A DNA stretch of 64,000 bases from Nocardioides malaquae (GTDB lineage: Bacteria; Actinomycetota; Actinomycetes; Propionibacteriales; Nocardioidaceae): contig NZ_JADCSA010000008.1 in assembly GCF_015070385.1 (NCBI RefSeq), positions 1-64,000 on the forward strand. The letters run 5' to 3'. This document shows, piece after piece, positions 55,993-64,000 of this stretch. The translations under genes and the position numbers were made by a program. The notes under the pieces are model-generated. The model was not told where the DNA came from, did no database searches, and worked only from the letters and a program-made list of their open reading frames with translations. Numbering within the stretch: the first letter of the stretch is position 1; each line of letters opens with the position of its first letter.

Positions 55993-55998
55993 TAGCAT
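55993..55998 (+). promoter_or_regulatory. Putative -10 element of the DUF2332 gene
   Basis: TAGCAT on the plus strand, 6 nt before the ATG at 56005, with no Shine-Dalgarno sequence. Confidence 0.45.
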
Positions 55999-56004
55999 CG
56001 GGTC

Positions 56005-57000
56005 ATGGACCCCTACCGCGACGTCGTGGAGGCCTACAGCGAGTTCGCCCGCGAGGCCGGCGACTCCCCCACCTTCGTCGCCTGGGCGCGGGGCGTGGCA
56101 GACGACCCGGAGGTCGTCGACTGGATCGGGACGCTGCCGGGAATCAAGCAGCAGCCCAACCTGGTCTTCGCCGCTGCCCGCCGCCACGGCGTCCCCGCAC
56201 CCGGTCCCTACGCGGCCCTGCGTGAGGCACTGCTGGCCGACGACGGCACGATCCGCGCCACGATCCTCAGCCACGCCACCCAGACCAACGAGGTGGGCCG
56301 ACTCGCCACCCTCCTGCCCGTCCTCGCCCGGGTGGAGGGCCCGCTGGCCGTGGTGGAGGTGGGGTCGTCCGCCGGCCTCAACCTCACCCTCGACCGGTGG
56401 GCCTACGAGTGGACGCTCGCCGACGAGGGCGACCGCGTCGTGCGCCTCGAGCCCGACGGCCCGCCCGCCGGCACGCTGCGCAGCCGCGTCGTCGGACCGG
56501 CACCGCTGCCCGCCCGCGTGCCCGAGGTGGCGTGGCGCTGCGGGGTCGACCTCAACCCGCTCGACGTCACCGACGCCGAGCAGACGGCCTGGCTCGAGCA
56601 GCTGGTCTGGCCCGAGCAGGACGAGCGACGGGAGCGGCTGCGCCACGCGCTGGCCGTCGCCCGCACCGACCCGCCGCCGGTGCGCCGGGGCAACCTGCTC
56701 GACGAGCTGCCGCGGCTGGTCGAGGAGGCGTCGGGGCACGGCACCGTCGTGGTGCTCAACAGCGTCGTCATTGCCTACCTCTCCCCCGACGACCGCCAGC
56801 GCTACGACCACCTCGTACGCAGCCTGGTCGCCGCCGGCGCCTGCCACTGGGTGAGCAACGAGGCACCGGGAGTGCTGCCGTCGATCGCCGCGACCGGACC
56901 GGACGTGCCGACAGGACGCCGGGCGTTCGCGCTGGGACTCGACGGCCGGATGGTCGGTCACGCCCACGGCCACGGCAACGAGCTCCACTGGACCGCCTGA
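56005..57000 (+). CDS. DUF2332 family protein
   Basis: A 331-residue soluble protein matching DUF2332. The start DPYRDVVEAYSEFAREAGDS, AVVEVGSSAGLNLTLDRWAY (a SAM-binding-like glycine motif), VPEVAWRCGVDLNPLDVTDA and TVVVLNSVVIAYLSPDDRQR are typical. The GSSAGLN segment suggests a Rossmann methyltransferase-like fold, but function is not established. It is likely translated from a leaderless mRNA and is flanked by minus-strand nnr and acpS, so it stands alone. Confidence 0.84.
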   Translation: MDPYRDVVEAYSEFAREAGDSPTFVAWARGVADDPEVVDWIGTLPGIKQQPNLVFAAARRHGVPAPGPYAALREALLADDGTIRATILSHATQTNEVGRLATLLPVLARVEGPLAVVEVGSSAGLNLTLDRWAYEWTLADEGDRVVRLEPDGPPAGTLRSRVVGPAPLPARVPEVAWRCGVDLNPLDVTDAEQTAWLEQLVWPEQDERRERLRHALAVARTDPPPVRRGNLLDELPRLVEEASGHGTVVVLNSVVIAYLSPDDRQRYDHLVRSLVAAGACHWVSNEAPGVLPSIAATGPDVPTGRRAFALGLDGRMVGHAHGHGNELHWTA

Positions 57001-57025
57001 ACCGGTGGCGGCGACCAGCCGGAGG

Positions 57026-57379
57026 TCAGCCTTCCAGCACCACCATCGCCGTGGCCACTCCGGCGTCGTGGGAGAGGGAGAGGTGCACCCGCTCGACCCC
57101 CAGCTCGCTCGCCGCGGCGGCCACCGAACCACGCAGCTCGAAGCGCGGGCGGCCCGACGCCTCGGAGACGACCTCGGCGTCGTGCCACGCCAACCCGGGC
57201 GGGGCACCCAGCGCCTTGGCCAGCGCCTCCTTCGCGGCGAACCGAGCCGCGAGGGACTCCACCGCTCGCGCGGCCTCGGCGGGCGTGAAGAGCCGCTCGC
57301 GCAAGCCGGGCGTACGCTCCAGCGACGCGCCGAAGCGCGCGACGTCGGCCACGTCGATGCCGATCCCGATCACCGCCAC
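57026..57379 (-). CDS. acpS: Holo-[acyl-carrier-protein] synthase AcpS
   Basis: A 117-residue phosphopantetheinyl transferase that activates ACP with CoA. The metal-binding [15 protein letters not shown] with the key Asp, [20 protein letters not shown] and the catalytic Glu/Lys in [13 protein letters not shown] are present, and [20 protein letters not shown] closes the fold. It lies 37 bases after glmS in the same direction, as in mycobacteria. The GTG start has GAGAGG upstream. CoA comes from the pathway of the nearby coaA. Confidence 0.93.
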   Translation of the reverse strand: MAVIGIGIDVADVARFGASLERTPGLRERLFTPAEAARAVESLAARFAAKEALAKALGAPPGLAWHDAEVVSEASGRPRFELRGSVAAAASELGVERVHLSLSHDAGVATAMVVLEG

Positions 57380-57416
57380 GACGACACCTCTCGCTCCCGC
57401 CGCACGGCTCGGGCCG

Positions 57417-59261
57417 TCACTCGACGGTGACGGACTTCGCCAGGTTGCGCGGCTGGTCGACGTCGTGGCCCATCGCGGTGGCCAGCTCGCAGGCGAAGAG
57501 CTGCAGCGGGATGACCGCGACGAGCGGCTGGAGCAGCACCGGCACCTTGGGCAGGCGGATCAGGGCGTCGGCGTAGGGCTCGATCGTGGTGTCGTCGGCC
57601 TCGGCCAGGCAGATCGTGTGCGCGCCACGGGCCCGCACCTCCTGGATGCCGCTGAGCATTTTGTCGTGCAGCTGGTCGCGGCCCCGCGGGGGCACGATGC
57701 AGAAGACCGGCAGCCCCTCCTCGATCAGGGCGATCGGACCGTGCTTCAGCTCACCGGCGGCGAAGCCCTCGGCGTGGATGTAGGCCAGCTCCTTGAGCTT
57801 GAGCGCACCCTCGAGGGCCACCGGGTAGCCGGCGTGACGGCCCAGGAAGAGCACCGACCGGGTGTCGACGTGGGAGCGGGCGAAGTCGTAGACCTGGTCG
57901 GCCTGGCCGAGCACCGTCTGGATGTGGCCGGGCATCTCGTCGAGCTGGTCGACGACCGCGTTGATCTCGTCGCCGAAGAGCGTGCCCTTGACCTGGGCAA
58001 GGTAGAGCGCGAGCAGGTAGCAGGCCACCAGCTGGGTGACGTAGCCCTTGGTGGAGGCGACCCCGATCTCCGGGCCGGCGTGGGTGTAGATGACGCCGTC
58101 GGACTCCCGCGGGATGGTCGAGCCGTTGGTGTTGCAGATCGCCAGCACCTTGGAGCGCTGCAGGCGCGCGTGGCGGATCGCCTGGAGGGTGTCGGCGGTC
58201 TCGCCAGACTGGCTGATCGCGACCACCAGGGTCGACTGGGTGAGGATCGGGTCGCGGTAGCGGAACTCGCTGGCGAGCTCAACCTCGACGCTGATCCGGG
58301 TCCAGTGCTCGATGGCGTACTTCGCGACCATGCCCGCGTAGAACGAGGTGCCGGCCGCGATGATGATGATCTTGTCGATGTCGCGCAGCTCGGAGTCGTC
58401 GAGACGCATCTCGTCGAGTTGGAGCCTGCCGGACTCGTCGCGGCGGCCCAGCAGCGAGTCGGCCACCGAGGCGGGCTGCTCGAAGATCTCCTTGCGCATG
58501 AACCAGTCGTGGCCGTCCTTCTCGGCGGCCGTCAGGTCCCAGTCGACGTGGTACTGCTGACCCTGGGCGGGGGTGCCGTCGAAGCCGATGACCTCGACGC
58601 CATCGGCGGTGATGGTGACGATCTGGTCCTGGCCCAGCTCCAGCGCCTCGCGGGTGTGGGAGATGAAGGCGGCGACGTCGGAGCCGAGGAAGTTCTCGCC
58701 CTCGCCCAGACCGACCACCAGCGGGGAGTTGCGACGGGCGGCGACCACGCGGGAGGGGTCCGCACCGTCGAGCGCAACCAGGGTGAAGGCGCCCTCGAGG
58801 CGCTGGCACACCCGCTGCATCGCGGTGGTGAGGTCGTGACCTGCCTCGACCTCGAGCTCGAGCAGGTGGGCGGCGATCTCGGTGTCGGTCTCCGACTTGA
58901 GGGCGTGACCGGCCTTCTCCAGCTCGGTGCGCAACGCCGCGAAGTTCTCGATGATGCCGTTGTGCACGACCGCCAGGCGGCCCTGCTGCCCCAGGTGGGG
59001 GTGGGCGTTGGCGTCGTTGGGGGCACCGTGGGTGGCCCAGCGGGTGTGACCGATGCCCGTCGTCGCCTCGGGCAGCGGTTGGGTGGCGATCGCTCCCTCG
59101 AGGTTGGCGAGCTTGCCGGCGCGCTTGTCCCAGACCACCGAACCTTCGTGGGCCAACGCCACCCCGGCGGAGTCGTAGCCCCGGTACTCCAGTCGGCGCA
59201 GACCCTCGATCACGACGTCCTGCGCCTGCTTGGCCCCCACGTAGCCCACGATTCCGCACAT
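57417..59261 (-). CDS. glmS: Glucosamine-6-phosphate synthase (isomerising, glutamine-hydrolysing) GlmS
   Basis: A 614-residue enzyme making glucosamine-6-phosphate from fructose-6-phosphate and glutamine. Cys2 of [20 protein letters not shown] is the glutaminase nucleophile, followed by [20 protein letters not shown]. Two SIS domains carry [19 protein letters not shown] and [20 protein letters not shown]. The C-terminus ends NLAKSVTVE. The ATG is 8 nt after TAGAAT, with no ribosome-binding site. There is no room for a glmS ribozyme in the 42-bp upstream gap. Confidence 0.97.
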   Translation of the reverse strand: MCGIVGYVGAKQAQDVVIEGLRRLEYRGYDSAGVALAHEGSVVWDKRAGKLANLEGAIATQPLPEATTGIGHTRWATHGAPNDANAHPHLGQQGRLAVVHNGIIENFAALRTELEKAGHALKSETDTEIAAHLLELEVEAGHDLTTAMQRVCQRLEGAFTLVALDGADPSRVVAARRNSPLVVGLGEGENFLGSDVAAFISHTREALELGQDQIVTITADGVEVIGFDGTPAQGQQYHVDWDLTAAEKDGHDWFMRKEIFEQPASVADSLLGRRDESGRLQLDEMRLDDSELRDIDKIIIIAAGTSFYAGMVAKYAIEHWTRISVEVELASEFRYRDPILTQSTLVVAISQSGETADTLQAIRHARLQRSKVLAICNTNGSTIPRESDGVIYTHAGPEIGVASTKGYVTQLVACYLLALYLAQVKGTLFGDEINAVVDQLDEMPGHIQTVLGQADQVYDFARSHVDTRSVLFLGRHAGYPVALEGALKLKELAYIHAEGFAAGELKHGPIALIEEGLPVFCIVPPRGRDQLHDKMLSGIQEVRARGAHTICLAEADDTTIEPYADALIRLPKVPVLLQPLVAVIPLQLFACELATAMGHDVDQPRNLAKSVTVE

Positions 59262-59269
59262 GGGGAGTG

Positions 59270-59275
59270 ATTCTA
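59270..59275 (-). promoter_or_regulatory. Putative -10 element of glmS (leaderless type)
   Basis: TAGAAT on the minus strand, 8 nt before the glmS ATG. It sits within a GGGGA-N9-TCCCC dyad (59262-59280) in the 42-bp glmS/coaA gap. Confidence 0.45.
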
Positions 59276-59303
59276 TCCCCAGGCGCGGTGCAACAATGCC
59301 AAC

Positions 59304-60254
59304 GTGTCTGCACCGGAGGAGTCCTCACCCTACGTCGAGCTCGACCGAGCGGCGTGGGCGTCGTTGGCCACCGGCACCCACTCCCCGCTGACGACCGAGG
59401 AGATCAACCAGCTGCGCGGGTTGGGCGACGCGCTCAACCTGGACGAGATCGAGCAGGTCTACCTCCCGCTCTCCCGTCTGCTGTCGATGTACGTCGAGAG
59501 CGCCAGCCAGCTCCACCGCGCCCAGGAGGCGTTCCTGCTGCGCCAGCACCCACCGCGTACGCCCTTCGTCATCGGCATCGCGGGCTCGGTGGCGGTCGGC
59601 AAGTCGACCACCGCACGCGTGCTCCAGCAGATGCTGGCCCACTGGCCTGAGCACCCCAACGTCGCGCTGGTGACCACCGACGGCTTCCTCTTCCCCAACG
59701 CCGAGCTGGAGAAGCGCGGCCTGCTGCAGCGCAAGGGGTTCCCCGAGTCCTACGACCGGCGGGCGCTGCTGAAGTTCGTGGTCGACATCAAGTCGGGCAA
59801 GGACGAGGTCGAGGCCCCCACCTACTCCCACCTCGTCTACGACGTCGTGCCCGACGAGAAGGTCGTCATCAACCGTCCCGACATCGTCATCGTGGAGGGC
59901 CTCAACGTCCTGCAGCCCGCGCGGGTGCGCGAGGACGGGCGTACGGGCCTGGCGGTCAGCGACTTCTTCGACTTCTCCGTCTACGTCGACGCGGCGCTCA
60001 GCGACATCCGCAACTGGTACGTCGACCGCTTCCTGCGGCTGCGCGAGACGGCCTTCCGCGACCCGGCCTCCTACTTCTCCAAGTACGCCCAGCTCACCCA
60101 CGACGCCGCGGTCGACGAGGCGCGGCGGATCTGGGACTCCATCAACGGACCGAACCTGACGCAGAACGTGCTGCCCACCCGCAGCCGGGCGACGCTGGTG
60201 CTGCGCAAGGACTCCGACCACTCCGTGCGGTACGTCCGGCTCAGGAAGCTGTAG
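59304..60254 (+). CDS. coaA: Type I pantothenate kinase CoaA
   Basis: A 316-residue P-loop kinase that phosphorylates pantothenate, the first committed step of CoA synthesis. Walker A is [54 protein letters not shown] and [10 protein letters not shown] are the type I hallmarks. The GTG at 59304 has no ribosome-binding site; AACAAT at 59292-59297 may be a weak -10, 6 nt before it. It is divergent from glmS. Confidence 0.96.
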   Translation: MSAPEESSPYVELDRAAWASLATGTHSPLTTEEINQLRGLGDALNLDEIEQVYLPLSRLLSMYVESASQLHRAQEAFLLRQHPPRTPFVIGIAGSVAVGKSTTARVLQQMLAHWPEHPNVALVTTDGFLFPNAELEKRGLLQRKGFPESYDRRALLKFVVDIKSGKDEVEAPTYSHLVYDVVPDEKVVINRPDIVIVEGLNVLQPARVREDGRTGLAVSDFFDFSVYVDAALSDIRNWYVDRFLRLRETAFRDPASYFSKYAQLTHDAAVDEARRIWDSINGPNLTQNVLPTRSRATLVLRKDSDHSVRYVRLRKL

Positions 60255-60327
60255 GGGTCGCGGCTCCCTCCGCCGCACCATGGCTGGACGCGCCGTAGTT
60301 GTCGGTGGGCGCTGGTTGGGTTGAGTC

Positions 60328-61770
60328 ATGGAAGCCACCGCCACTGCCGCCCCCGAGCTGGGTGACCTGACCGCTGCGGAGCTGCTTGGTGCTGCGCGGC
60401 GGGAGGAGGCGGCGTCGCGGCGGGCAGAGGCGAACCTGTTGGCGGTCGCGTACGAGTGGGCGGTCGCCCACCCCGCGGACGAGGACGGTTGGAACGCGGC
60501 CACGTTCCACCACCCGTTGGGTGATGAGCCGATCTCCGGTGACGGCACGCCGTTGGTGGCGGAGTTCTGCATCCCCGAGCTGGGTGCTGCGCTCGGGGTC
60601 TCGACGGATGCGGCGAAGAAGCTCATCGGCCAGGCGATCGAGATGGTCCACCGCCTGCCGCGGGTGTGGAAGCGGGTCCAGTCCGGCTTGGTGCCGGTCT
60701 GGCGGGCCAAGCAGGTGGCCGAGGCCACGATTCACTGCGACCCGGCCCTGACGCCGGAGGCGATGGCCTGGATCGACGCGCAGGTGGCGCCGTTCCTGGA
60801 GAAGATCGGTCGCGCGCAGATGGAGCGCATCGTCGCGCAGGCGATCGAGCTCTACGGCCTGGCGGCCCAAGAGCAGCCACTCGACGCAGACAACGACGGC
60901 CGGTTCGTGCACATCCACACCCCGGTCGGACCCTTCGCCGGCGCGATGCGCATCGAGGCCGAGGTCTCGAACGCTGACGGGCACGACCTGGCCCAGGCGC
61001 TTGCTGCTGGGGCGGCGGCACTCAAGGCCGGTGGCTCCACCGCGTCACTCGACGTGCGCCGCTCGATGGCCCTGGGTGAGCTGGCACGCCAACAGACTTC
61101 GCTCGACCTGGTCGGTGCGGACGCCGACCCCGAGCAGGACTCGGCCGAGGCGGCCGCACGGAAGGCCCGTCGGGTCGACCTGCACCTGCACTTCACCGCC
61201 GAGGTCCAGCCCGACGGCACCACCGGCATCAACCCGATCGGGTTGCTCGAGAACGGCCAGAAGCTGGCCCTGCTGTCGCAGGTCCGGTCGTGGGTGCGGG
61301 GCACGCACACCGAGGTGCGGATCCTGCCGGTCATCGACCTCAACGAACAGATCACCACCAACCGGTACGAACCGACCGAACGGCTCCGACGCCAAGTGCT
61401 TCTTCGGGACCGCACCTGCGTCTTCCCGTGGTGCACGAGACCAGCCAGAAGTTGCGATCTCGACCACGTCGAACCGTTCGACCACGACGCAGGCGGAGAA
61501 GGCCGGCCACAGCCAGGGCCGACCGGGACAGACAACTTGGCCGCCCTCTGTCGCAGTCACCACCGGTTGAAGACCCACACCGGTTGGCGACTCACCTCAC
61601 CCGCCAGCGGGGTGTTCGAGTGGACCAGCCCCCACGGCCAGCGCTTCCGCCGCGACCAACACGGCACGCACGACCTCACCCGGAGGCCGGACGGCGAACC
61701 ACCACCCGTCACGGCGCCAGTCGTGCCACCTCCACGCGTCGCGACTCCGAACGCCGCACCCACAGCCTGA
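60328..61770 (+). CDS. DUF222/HNH endonuclease-domain protein (13E12 type)
   Basis: A 480-residue protein. The helical DUF222 domain occupies about 1-300 (AAELLGAARREEAASRRAEA, GVSTDAAKKLIGQAIEMVHR). A C-terminal HNH nuclease follows: zinc Cys pair in CVFPWCTRPARSCDLDHVEP, Asn in TDNLAALC and the final His in RSHHRLKTHTGW. All HNH residues are present. This family exists in many copies in mycobacteria (13E12 repeats) and Nocardioides and may be mobile; cellular role unknown. The C-terminal 30 residues are Pro/Arg-rich. Confidence 0.9.
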   Translation: MEATATAAPELGDLTAAELLGAARREEAASRRAEANLLAVAYEWAVAHPADEDGWNAATFHHPLGDEPISGDGTPLVAEFCIPELGAALGVSTDAAKKLIGQAIEMVHRLPRVWKRVQSGLVPVWRAKQVAEATIHCDPALTPEAMAWIDAQVAPFLEKIGRAQMERIVAQAIELYGLAAQEQPLDADNDGRFVHIHTPVGPFAGAMRIEAEVSNADGHDLAQALAAGAAALKAGGSTASLDVRRSMALGELARQQTSLDLVGADADPEQDSAEAAARKARRVDLHLHFTAEVQPDGTTGINPIGLLENGQKLALLSQVRSWVRGTHTEVRILPVIDLNEQITTNRYEPTERLRRQVLLRDRTCVFPWCTRPARSCDLDHVEPFDHDAGGEGRPQPGPTGTDNLAALCRSHHRLKTHTGWRLTSPASGVFEWTSPHGQRFRRDQHGTHDLTRRPDGEPPPVTAPVVPPPRVATPNAAPTA

Positions 61771-61787
61771 CCGCAACCCCACCCACA

Positions 61788-61811
61788 GCCCGTACGCACA
61801 CGCGTACGGGC
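61788..61811. terminator. Bidirectional terminator between converging genes
   Basis: A perfect 10-bp stem (61788-61797 with 61802-61811) and ACAC loop, between the HNH gene and the converging small membrane protein. Confidence 0.75.
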
Positions 61812-61826
61812 CACGGGTGCGTCACG

Positions 61827-62174
61827 TCAGCGGCCCGCCAGCACGTCCCACGCGAACCAGCCCGGCGCGAGGAGAACCCCGGCCGAGGCGATGGTGACGA
61901 GGGCGAAGACCGCGTCCCCGCCGCTGCCACCCGAGAAGAGGGCGACCAGTCCATGGAGCGGCACACCGACGAACGCTGAGTAGATCGCCGCTGCGAAGTT
62001 GTAGCCGAAGAGACCATCGCCCGAACCCAGCGACGAGGCGTCGAGAAGCCACGTCCCGCTGACCCACACGACGACGGACAGGACCACCGCGAGGACGCTC
62101 CCCCAGGCCACGCGGCGCGGAGAGCGCCGAACGTGCACGACGGTCGGACCGGAGGGGCTGTCAAGGGTGGCCAT
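61827..62174 (-). CDS. Small membrane protein, function unknown
   Basis: A 115-residue protein with three hydrophobic segments: about 23-44 (VAWGSVLAVVLSVVVWVSG), 60-82 (FAAAIYSAFVGVPLHGLVAL) and 90-110 (AVFALVTIASAGVLLAPGWF). The N-terminal leader is basic (VVHVRRSPRR). I do not recognise a family. It lies upstream of glmM in the same direction with a gap of about 66 bases before the glmM stop, but is separate from it. Confidence 0.6.
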   Translation of the reverse strand: MATLDSPSGPTVVHVRRSPRRVAWGSVLAVVLSVVVWVSGTWLLDASSLGSGDGLFGYNFAAAIYSAFVGVPLHGLVALFSGGSGGDAVFALVTIASAGVLLAPGWFAWDVLAGR

Positions 62175-62240
62175 CGCCCCACCATGGCAGAGCCGCCGGG
62201 GCGCCGGCAGAGCCCGGCTACTCGACCGGGGCGGTGCCCC

Positions 62241-63587
62241 TCAGAGCGCGAGCTGCTCCTTCACCACGGTGGCGAGCCGGGCGGCGACGGCCTCGGCCTC
62301 GATGGCGGTGGGCGCCTCCACCATCACCCGGACCAGGGGCTCGGTGCCCGAGGGGCGCAGCAGGATGCGGCCGCGCTCACCCAGGAGGGCCTCCTCCTCC
62401 GCGATCGCGGCAGCCACGACCGCGTCCTCGTCGGCGCGCGCCTTGTCGACGTCGGGCACGTTGACGAGCACCTGGGGCAGCTTCTCCATCACGGCCCCGA
62501 GCTCCTTGAGGGAGAGACCGGTCGTCGCCATGCGCTCCAGCACGTGCAGCGCGGTGAGGGTGCCGTCGCCGGTGGTGGCGTGGTCGGAGAGGATCACGTG
62601 GCCCGACTGCTCGCCGCCCAGGCTGTAGCCGGAGATGTTCATGGCCTCGAGCACGTAGCGGTCGCCGACCTTGGTCTGGCGCACCCCGATGCCGTGCGCC
62701 TTCATGGCCTGCACGAAGCCCAGGTTGCTCATGACGGTCACGACGACGGTGTCCTTGGCCAGCTTGCCGTTGGCCTCCAGGGCGAGGGCCAGGATCGCGA
62801 GGATCTGGTCACCGTCGATGACCTCGCCGTCGGCGGCCACGGCCAGGCACCGGTCGGCGTCACCGTCGAGCGCGAAGCCGGCGTCGGCGCCGTGCGCGAC
62901 GACGGCCTGCTGCAGGTCGGTCAGGTGGGTGGAGCCGCAGCCCTCGTTGATGTTGGTGCCGTCGGGCTCGGCGTGGATGGCGATCACCGTGGCGCCGGCG
63001 TCGGCGAGCGCCTTCGGGGCAGAGACGGAGGCCGCGCCCTCGGCACAGTCGAGCACGACGGTGAGGCCCTCGAGGGGCTTCTCGATGGTGCTGACGAGGT
63101 GGGCGGCGTAGTCGTCGACGGCGCTCGGGTGCACGCTGACGCGACCGACGTCGGCACCGGTGGGCCGCTCCCAGGGCTCACCGAGGCGCTGCTCGATGGC
63201 GATCTCGACGGCGTCCTCGAGCTTCTTGCCACCGCGCGCCAGGAACTTGATGCCGTTGTCGGGCATGGCGTTGTGCGAGGCCGAGAGCATGACGCCGAGG
63301 TCGGCGCCCAGGGCACCGGTCAGGTGGGCGACTCCGGGCGTCGGCAGGACGCCCACGAGGACGACGTCGACGCCGGCGGACGCCAGGCCCGCCACCACGG
63401 CTGCCTCGAGGAACTGACCGGAGATGCGGGTGTCGCGTCCCACGACGGCCGTCGGACGGTGCCCGGCGAACTCCCCGCGGTCGGCCAGCACGTGGGCTGC
63501 GGCGACCGCCAGGTCGAGCGCGAGCTCCGCTGTCAGCTTGCCGTTGGCCAGGCCACGGACACCGTCGGTTCCGAAGAGTCGAGACAT
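62241..63587 (-). CDS. glmM: Phosphoglucosamine mutase GlmM
   Basis: A 448-residue phosphohexomutase converting glucosamine-6-phosphate, the GlmS product, to glucosamine-1-phosphate for UDP-GlcNAc. The phosphoserine loop is [17 protein letters not shown], the metal loop [17 protein letters not shown], the sugar-binding loop [19 protein letters not shown] and the phosphate-binding loop [16 protein letters not shown]. The start is [16 protein letters not shown] at 63587; TAGGGT lies 8 nt upstream. It follows rpsI, as in mycobacteria. Confidence 0.97.
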   Translation of the reverse strand: MSRLFGTDGVRGLANGKLTAELALDLAVAAAHVLADRGEFAGHRPTAVVGRDTRISGQFLEAAVVAGLASAGVDVVLVGVLPTPGVAHLTGALGADLGVMLSASHNAMPDNGIKFLARGGKKLEDAVEIAIEQRLGEPWERPTGADVGRVSVHPSAVDDYAAHLVSTIEKPLEGLTVVLDCAEGAASVSAPKALADAGATVIAIHAEPDGTNINEGCGSTHLTDLQQAVVAHGADAGFALDGDADRCLAVAADGEVIDGDQILAILALALEANGKLAKDTVVVTVMSNLGFVQAMKAHGIGVRQTKVGDRYVLEAMNISGYSLGGEQSGHVILSDHATTGDGTLTALHVLERMATTGLSLKELGAVMEKLPQVLVNVPDVDKARADEDAVVAAAIAEEEALLGERGRILLRPSGTEPLVRVMVEAPTAIEAEAVAARLATVVKEQLAL

Positions 63588-63595
63588 GGCATCGC

Positions 63596-63601
63596 ACCCT
63601 A
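63596..63601 (-). promoter_or_regulatory. Putative -10 element of glmM
   Basis: TAGGGT on the minus strand, 8 nt before the glmM ATG. It is weaker than the other examples but supports transcription separate from rpsI. Confidence 0.3.
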
Positions 63602-63650
63602 GTGGAGACCGGCGACGACTCCGAACCGCGGCCACGCGGCCCGGAAAGCA

Positions 63651-63699
63651 CGACACCCCGTGGCTGCCCCCGGTGACGGGGTGCAGCGACGGGGTGTCG
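63651..63699 (-). terminator. Nested hairpin terminator after rpsI
   Basis: CGACACCCCGT (63651-63661) pairs with ACGGGGTGTCG (63689-63699). Inside it GCTGC (63663-63667) pairs with GCAGC (63683-63687), and CCCC with GGGG. It begins 13 bases after the rpsI stop on the minus strand. Confidence 0.75.
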
Positions 63700-63712
63700 C
63701 GAGGGGCCTGGG

Positions 63713-64000
63713 TCAGCGCTTGCTGAACTGGGGCGCCTTGCGGGCCTTCTTGAGACCGGCCTTCTTGCGCTCGATCACGCGGGCGTCGCGCGTCAGCAGT
63801 CCGGCGGACTTCAGCACCGCGCGGTTGGCCTCGAGGTCGACGGCGTTGAGCGCACGCGCCACACCGAGGCGCAGGGCGCCGGCCTGACCGGTGATGCCGC
63901 CGCCGTGGATGCGGGCGATGACGTCGAAGCGGCCCTCGAGCTCGGTGGTCACGAAGGGCTCGTTGACGACCTGCTGGTGCAGCTTGTTGGGGAAGTAGTC
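63713..64000 (-). CDS. rpsI: 30S ribosomal protein S9, C-terminal part
   Basis: The last 95 residues are visible; the start lies beyond the right edge. The edge reads [16 protein letters not shown], followed by [20 protein letters not shown] and VARALNAV. The protein ends with the typical basic tail, [18 protein letters not shown], whose C-terminal SKR reaches the ribosomal P site. It is followed by a strong hairpin and then glmM, as in other actinobacteria. Confidence 0.97.
   Translation of the reverse strand, partial: DYFPNKLHQQVVNEPFVTTELEGRFDVIARIHGGGITGQAGALRLGVARALNAVDLEANRAVLKSAGLLTRDARVIERKKAGLKKARKAPQFSKR

Noticed and set aside
59262-59303. glmS ribozyme
   Set aside because: The gap to coaA is 42 bp, far too short for the ribozyme, which is also not expected in actinobacteria.
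60328-61770. The HNH protein as part of a defence island or intron
   Set aside because: It is a single DUF222/HNH gene among housekeeping genes, without inverted repeats, a methylase or intron features. The family is common and multicopy in these genera.

Overview
The window is about 64 kb of very high GC, densely coding DNA with almost no lower-GC islands. Gene order and content point to a high-GC Gram-positive actinobacterium, most likely in or near Nocardioides/Nocardioidaceae. The evidence is mycothiol-dependent formaldehyde dehydrogenase, an F420-type LLM oxidoreductase, GuaB3, GroEL1 with a histidine-rich tail, SigE-family factors, and DUF222/HNH and DUF3017 proteins. Two blocks follow the order I recall from Mycobacterium tuberculosis: pcrA - M23 peptidase - sucC - sucD - perM - purN - purH (Rv0949-Rv0957), and rpsI - glmM - glmS - acpS - nnr - alr - tsaE/tsaB/rimI/tsaD - groES - groEL1 - guaB - guaB3 - choD-like - guaA (Rv3442c-Rv3396c). 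This is recalled, not computed, synteny.

Layout. 1-5.1 kb: the end of an unidentified gene, then a minus-strand series perM-purN-purH-folD-DUF3017 for late purine synthesis and one-carbon supply. 5.2-10.6 kb: a large sigma-like/membrane-sensor protein, sucCD, and a divergent M23 peptidase with a CRP/GlxR-like site between sucC and the peptidase. 10.7-16.8 kb: pcrA, and divergently two overlapping ATPase/permease ABC pairs. 16.8-21.8 kb: a PspC-fused histidine kinase with its LuxR regulator, a divergent LiaF/PspC-like protein, and a phosphodiesterase. 22-27.9 kb: LLM oxidoreductase, acyl-CoA ligase, an orphan sugar-binding lipoprotein, a DUF4352 protein and a hypothetical protein. 27.9-41.3 kb (all minus): guaA, GMC oxidoreductase plus aldehyde dehydrogenase, glpD, a NYN/LOTUS protein, then nitrilase-guaB3-orf-guaB-MBL-mscR. 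41.5-43.7 kb: groES-groEL1 under two tandem CIRCE operators. 43.8-49.2 kb: methyltransferase, an autoregulated PadR-membrane protein pair, a membrane protein, and a SigE/anti-sigma-like pair separated from it by an operator-rich region. 49.2-59.3 kb (mostly minus): the t6A tRNA-modification operon (tsaD, rimI, tsaB, GNAT-TsaE fusion) continuing through hydrolase, alr and nnr, with DUF2332, acpS and glmS beyond. 59.3-64 kb: coaA, a DUF222/HNH protein, a small membrane protein, glmM and the end of rpsI.

Functionally this is mostly a core-chromosome segment: purine nucleotide synthesis, TCA cycle, amino-sugar and D-alanine supply for peptidoglycan, CoA and ACP activation, t6A modification and chaperonins. 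Regulatory modules and lineage-specific membrane proteins are interspersed. I found no CRISPR array, prophage, insertion sequence, tRNA or rRNA. The most interesting signals are the sigma-like protein with a membrane segment and a duplicated extracytoplasmic domain, the PspC-kinase system, the GNAT-TsaE fusion, the palindrome clusters at 45.0 and 47.1-47.2 kb, a recurring TANNNT -10 hexamer 6-8 nt before start codons that implies leaderless transcripts, and short tandem repeats at 25.1 and 29.55 kb.
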